A program made the translations under genes and the position numbers. A DNA stretch of 5,323 nucleotides from Actinomycetes bacterium (GTDB lineage: Bacteria; Actinomycetota; Actinomycetes; Streptosporangiales; Streptosporangiaceae): assembly GCA_023425615.1 (NCBI GenBank), contig JAFACJ010000930.1:1-5323 (forward strand), written 5' to 3'. Positions 4,747-5,323 of this stretch are shown here, one piece after another (position 1 is the first letter of the stretch; each line of letters opens with the position of its first letter). The notes beneath the pieces are model-generated. The model was not told the DNA's origin. It saw only the letters and a program-made list of their open reading frames with translations, and did no database searches.

Positions 4747-5323
4747 GCGACGCCCGGCGCCGCGACACCGCCTCCCTGACCCACCACGCCCTGATCTACG
4801 ACACCGACGCGCAGTTCCTGGCCTCGGCCATCCCGTTCTGCCTGGAGGGGCTCGAACACGGAGACGCCGTCCTCGCCGTCATCGCCCCCGCCAACATCGC
4901 CCTGCTGCGCGACGGGCTCGGCGAGGCCGCCGAACGGGTGGAGTTCATCAGGGCGGACGACTGGTACCGGGCGCCCGGCCGCGCACTGGCCGCCTACCAC
5001 CGCTACGTCGCCGAGCACGCCGCCCGGCACCCGCGGATCCGCGCCATCGGCGAGCCGGTGTGGCACGGGCTCGACGGCCTGGAGACCGCCGAGTGGACCC
5101 GCTATGAGTCGGTCATCAACCTCGCCTTCGCCGGCAGCCCCGCCTGGATCGTGTGCCCTTACGACACCAGGTCCCTGCCCGTCTCGGTGGTGGCGGACGC
5201 GCGGCGCACCCACCCCGATCTGATGCACGACGGCTCCGACCTGCCCAGCCCCCACTACGCGTCACCCTTCGAGGACTCCTGGGCCCGCCTCCCCGCCCCG
5301 TCCGGCGCCGCCCCGTCCCGTCT
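4743..5323 (+). CDS. MEDS-domain protein, probable RsbA-type anti-sigma regulator, cut by window edge
   Basis: The frame is open from ATG 4743 to the window end (193 codons, 3' end missing). Nearly all the visible part is one MEDS domain: HHALIYDTDAQFL at 14-26, PFCLEGLEHGDAVLAV at 31-46, WYRAP at 74-78, GEPVW at 103-107, EWTRYESVINLAFA at 117-130, CPYDTRSLP at 138-146 and THPDL at 156-160. This arrangement matches proteins annotated as RsbA-family anti-sigma regulators, in which a C-terminal HATPase_c (RsbW/SpoIIAB-like Ser kinase) domain follows. The last residues seen, LPAPSGAAPSR, look like a Pro/Ala/Ser linker, consistent with a further domain just outside the window; that domain is predicted, not seen. 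Every main MEDS motif has a counterpart in the upstream MEDS-STAS protein, so the genes encode related sensors. They overlap by 4 bases and should be cotranscribed, suggesting the products act on each other or on the same sigma-factor switch. Confidence 0.85.
   Translation, partial: MSDARRRDTASLTHHALIYDTDAQFLASAIPFCLEGLEHGDAVLAVIAPANIALLRDGLGEAAERVEFIRADDWYRAPGRALAAYHRYVAEHAARHPRIRAIGEPVWHGLDGLETAEWTRYESVINLAFAGSPAWIVCPYDTRSLPVSVVADARRTHPDLMHDGSDLPSPHYASPFEDSWARLPAPSGAAPSR

Noticed and set aside
2958..5255. A 765-codon open frame on the minus strand across the ArsR-type and MEDS genes
   Set aside because: It is antisense to three well-recognised protein genes, and its translation is low-complexity Arg/Gly/Ala/Ser-rich with no known motif. 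Long stop-free antisense frames are expected in DNA this GC-rich.

Overview
The window is very GC-rich, tightly packed bacterial DNA with G/C-ending codons and GTG starts. It also carries a MEDS/STAS partner-switching cassette and an FtsX-type ABC exporter. Together these point to a high-GC actinobacterium, of the Streptomyces/Streptosporangiaceae kind. That placement is inferred from composition and gene families; no marker gene is present. Six protein genes cover almost all of the window, two of them cut by the window edges. No RNA gene, insertion sequence or CRISPR array was seen, and no gene-free stretch exceeds 300 bases.

Left part, minus strand (1-2961): three genes read leftward. An isocitrate lyase/PEP mutase-superfamily enzyme (2961 to 2137) comes first. 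After 73 bases comes an ABC ATPase (2063 to 1314), and one base later an FtsX-family permease (1312 to beyond base 1). ATPase and permease form a MacB/LolCDE-like exporter of unknown substrate. The 73-base gap holds four CTGAC copies phased at 22, 11 and 10 bp, which looks like a site for a tandem-binding regulator. The exporter may therefore have its own control in addition to any read-through from the enzyme gene.

Middle, divergent pair (2962-3734): a 59-base region separates the enzyme gene from a rightward ArsR-type winged-helix regulator. It contains a 16-bp inverted repeat, and a -10-like hexamer 7 nt before the enzyme ATG that fits leaderless transcription. The simplest reading is that the regulator controls the divergent enzyme gene and perhaps itself.

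Right part, plus strand (3735-5323): an unusually AT-rich patch (21 of 49 bases G/C at 3731-3779) holds a perfect 12-bp palindrome and a possible promoter. A MEDS-STAS protein (3862-4746) follows, overlapping by ATGA a second MEDS protein (4743 to the edge) that resembles the N-terminal half of RsbA-type anti-sigma regulators. The two look like a coupled sensor pair of a sigma-factor partner-switching system. The most notable oddity is that the STAS domain has Leu-Ala where SpoIIAA-type proteins carry Ser-Ser, so the usual phosphoacceptor is missing.
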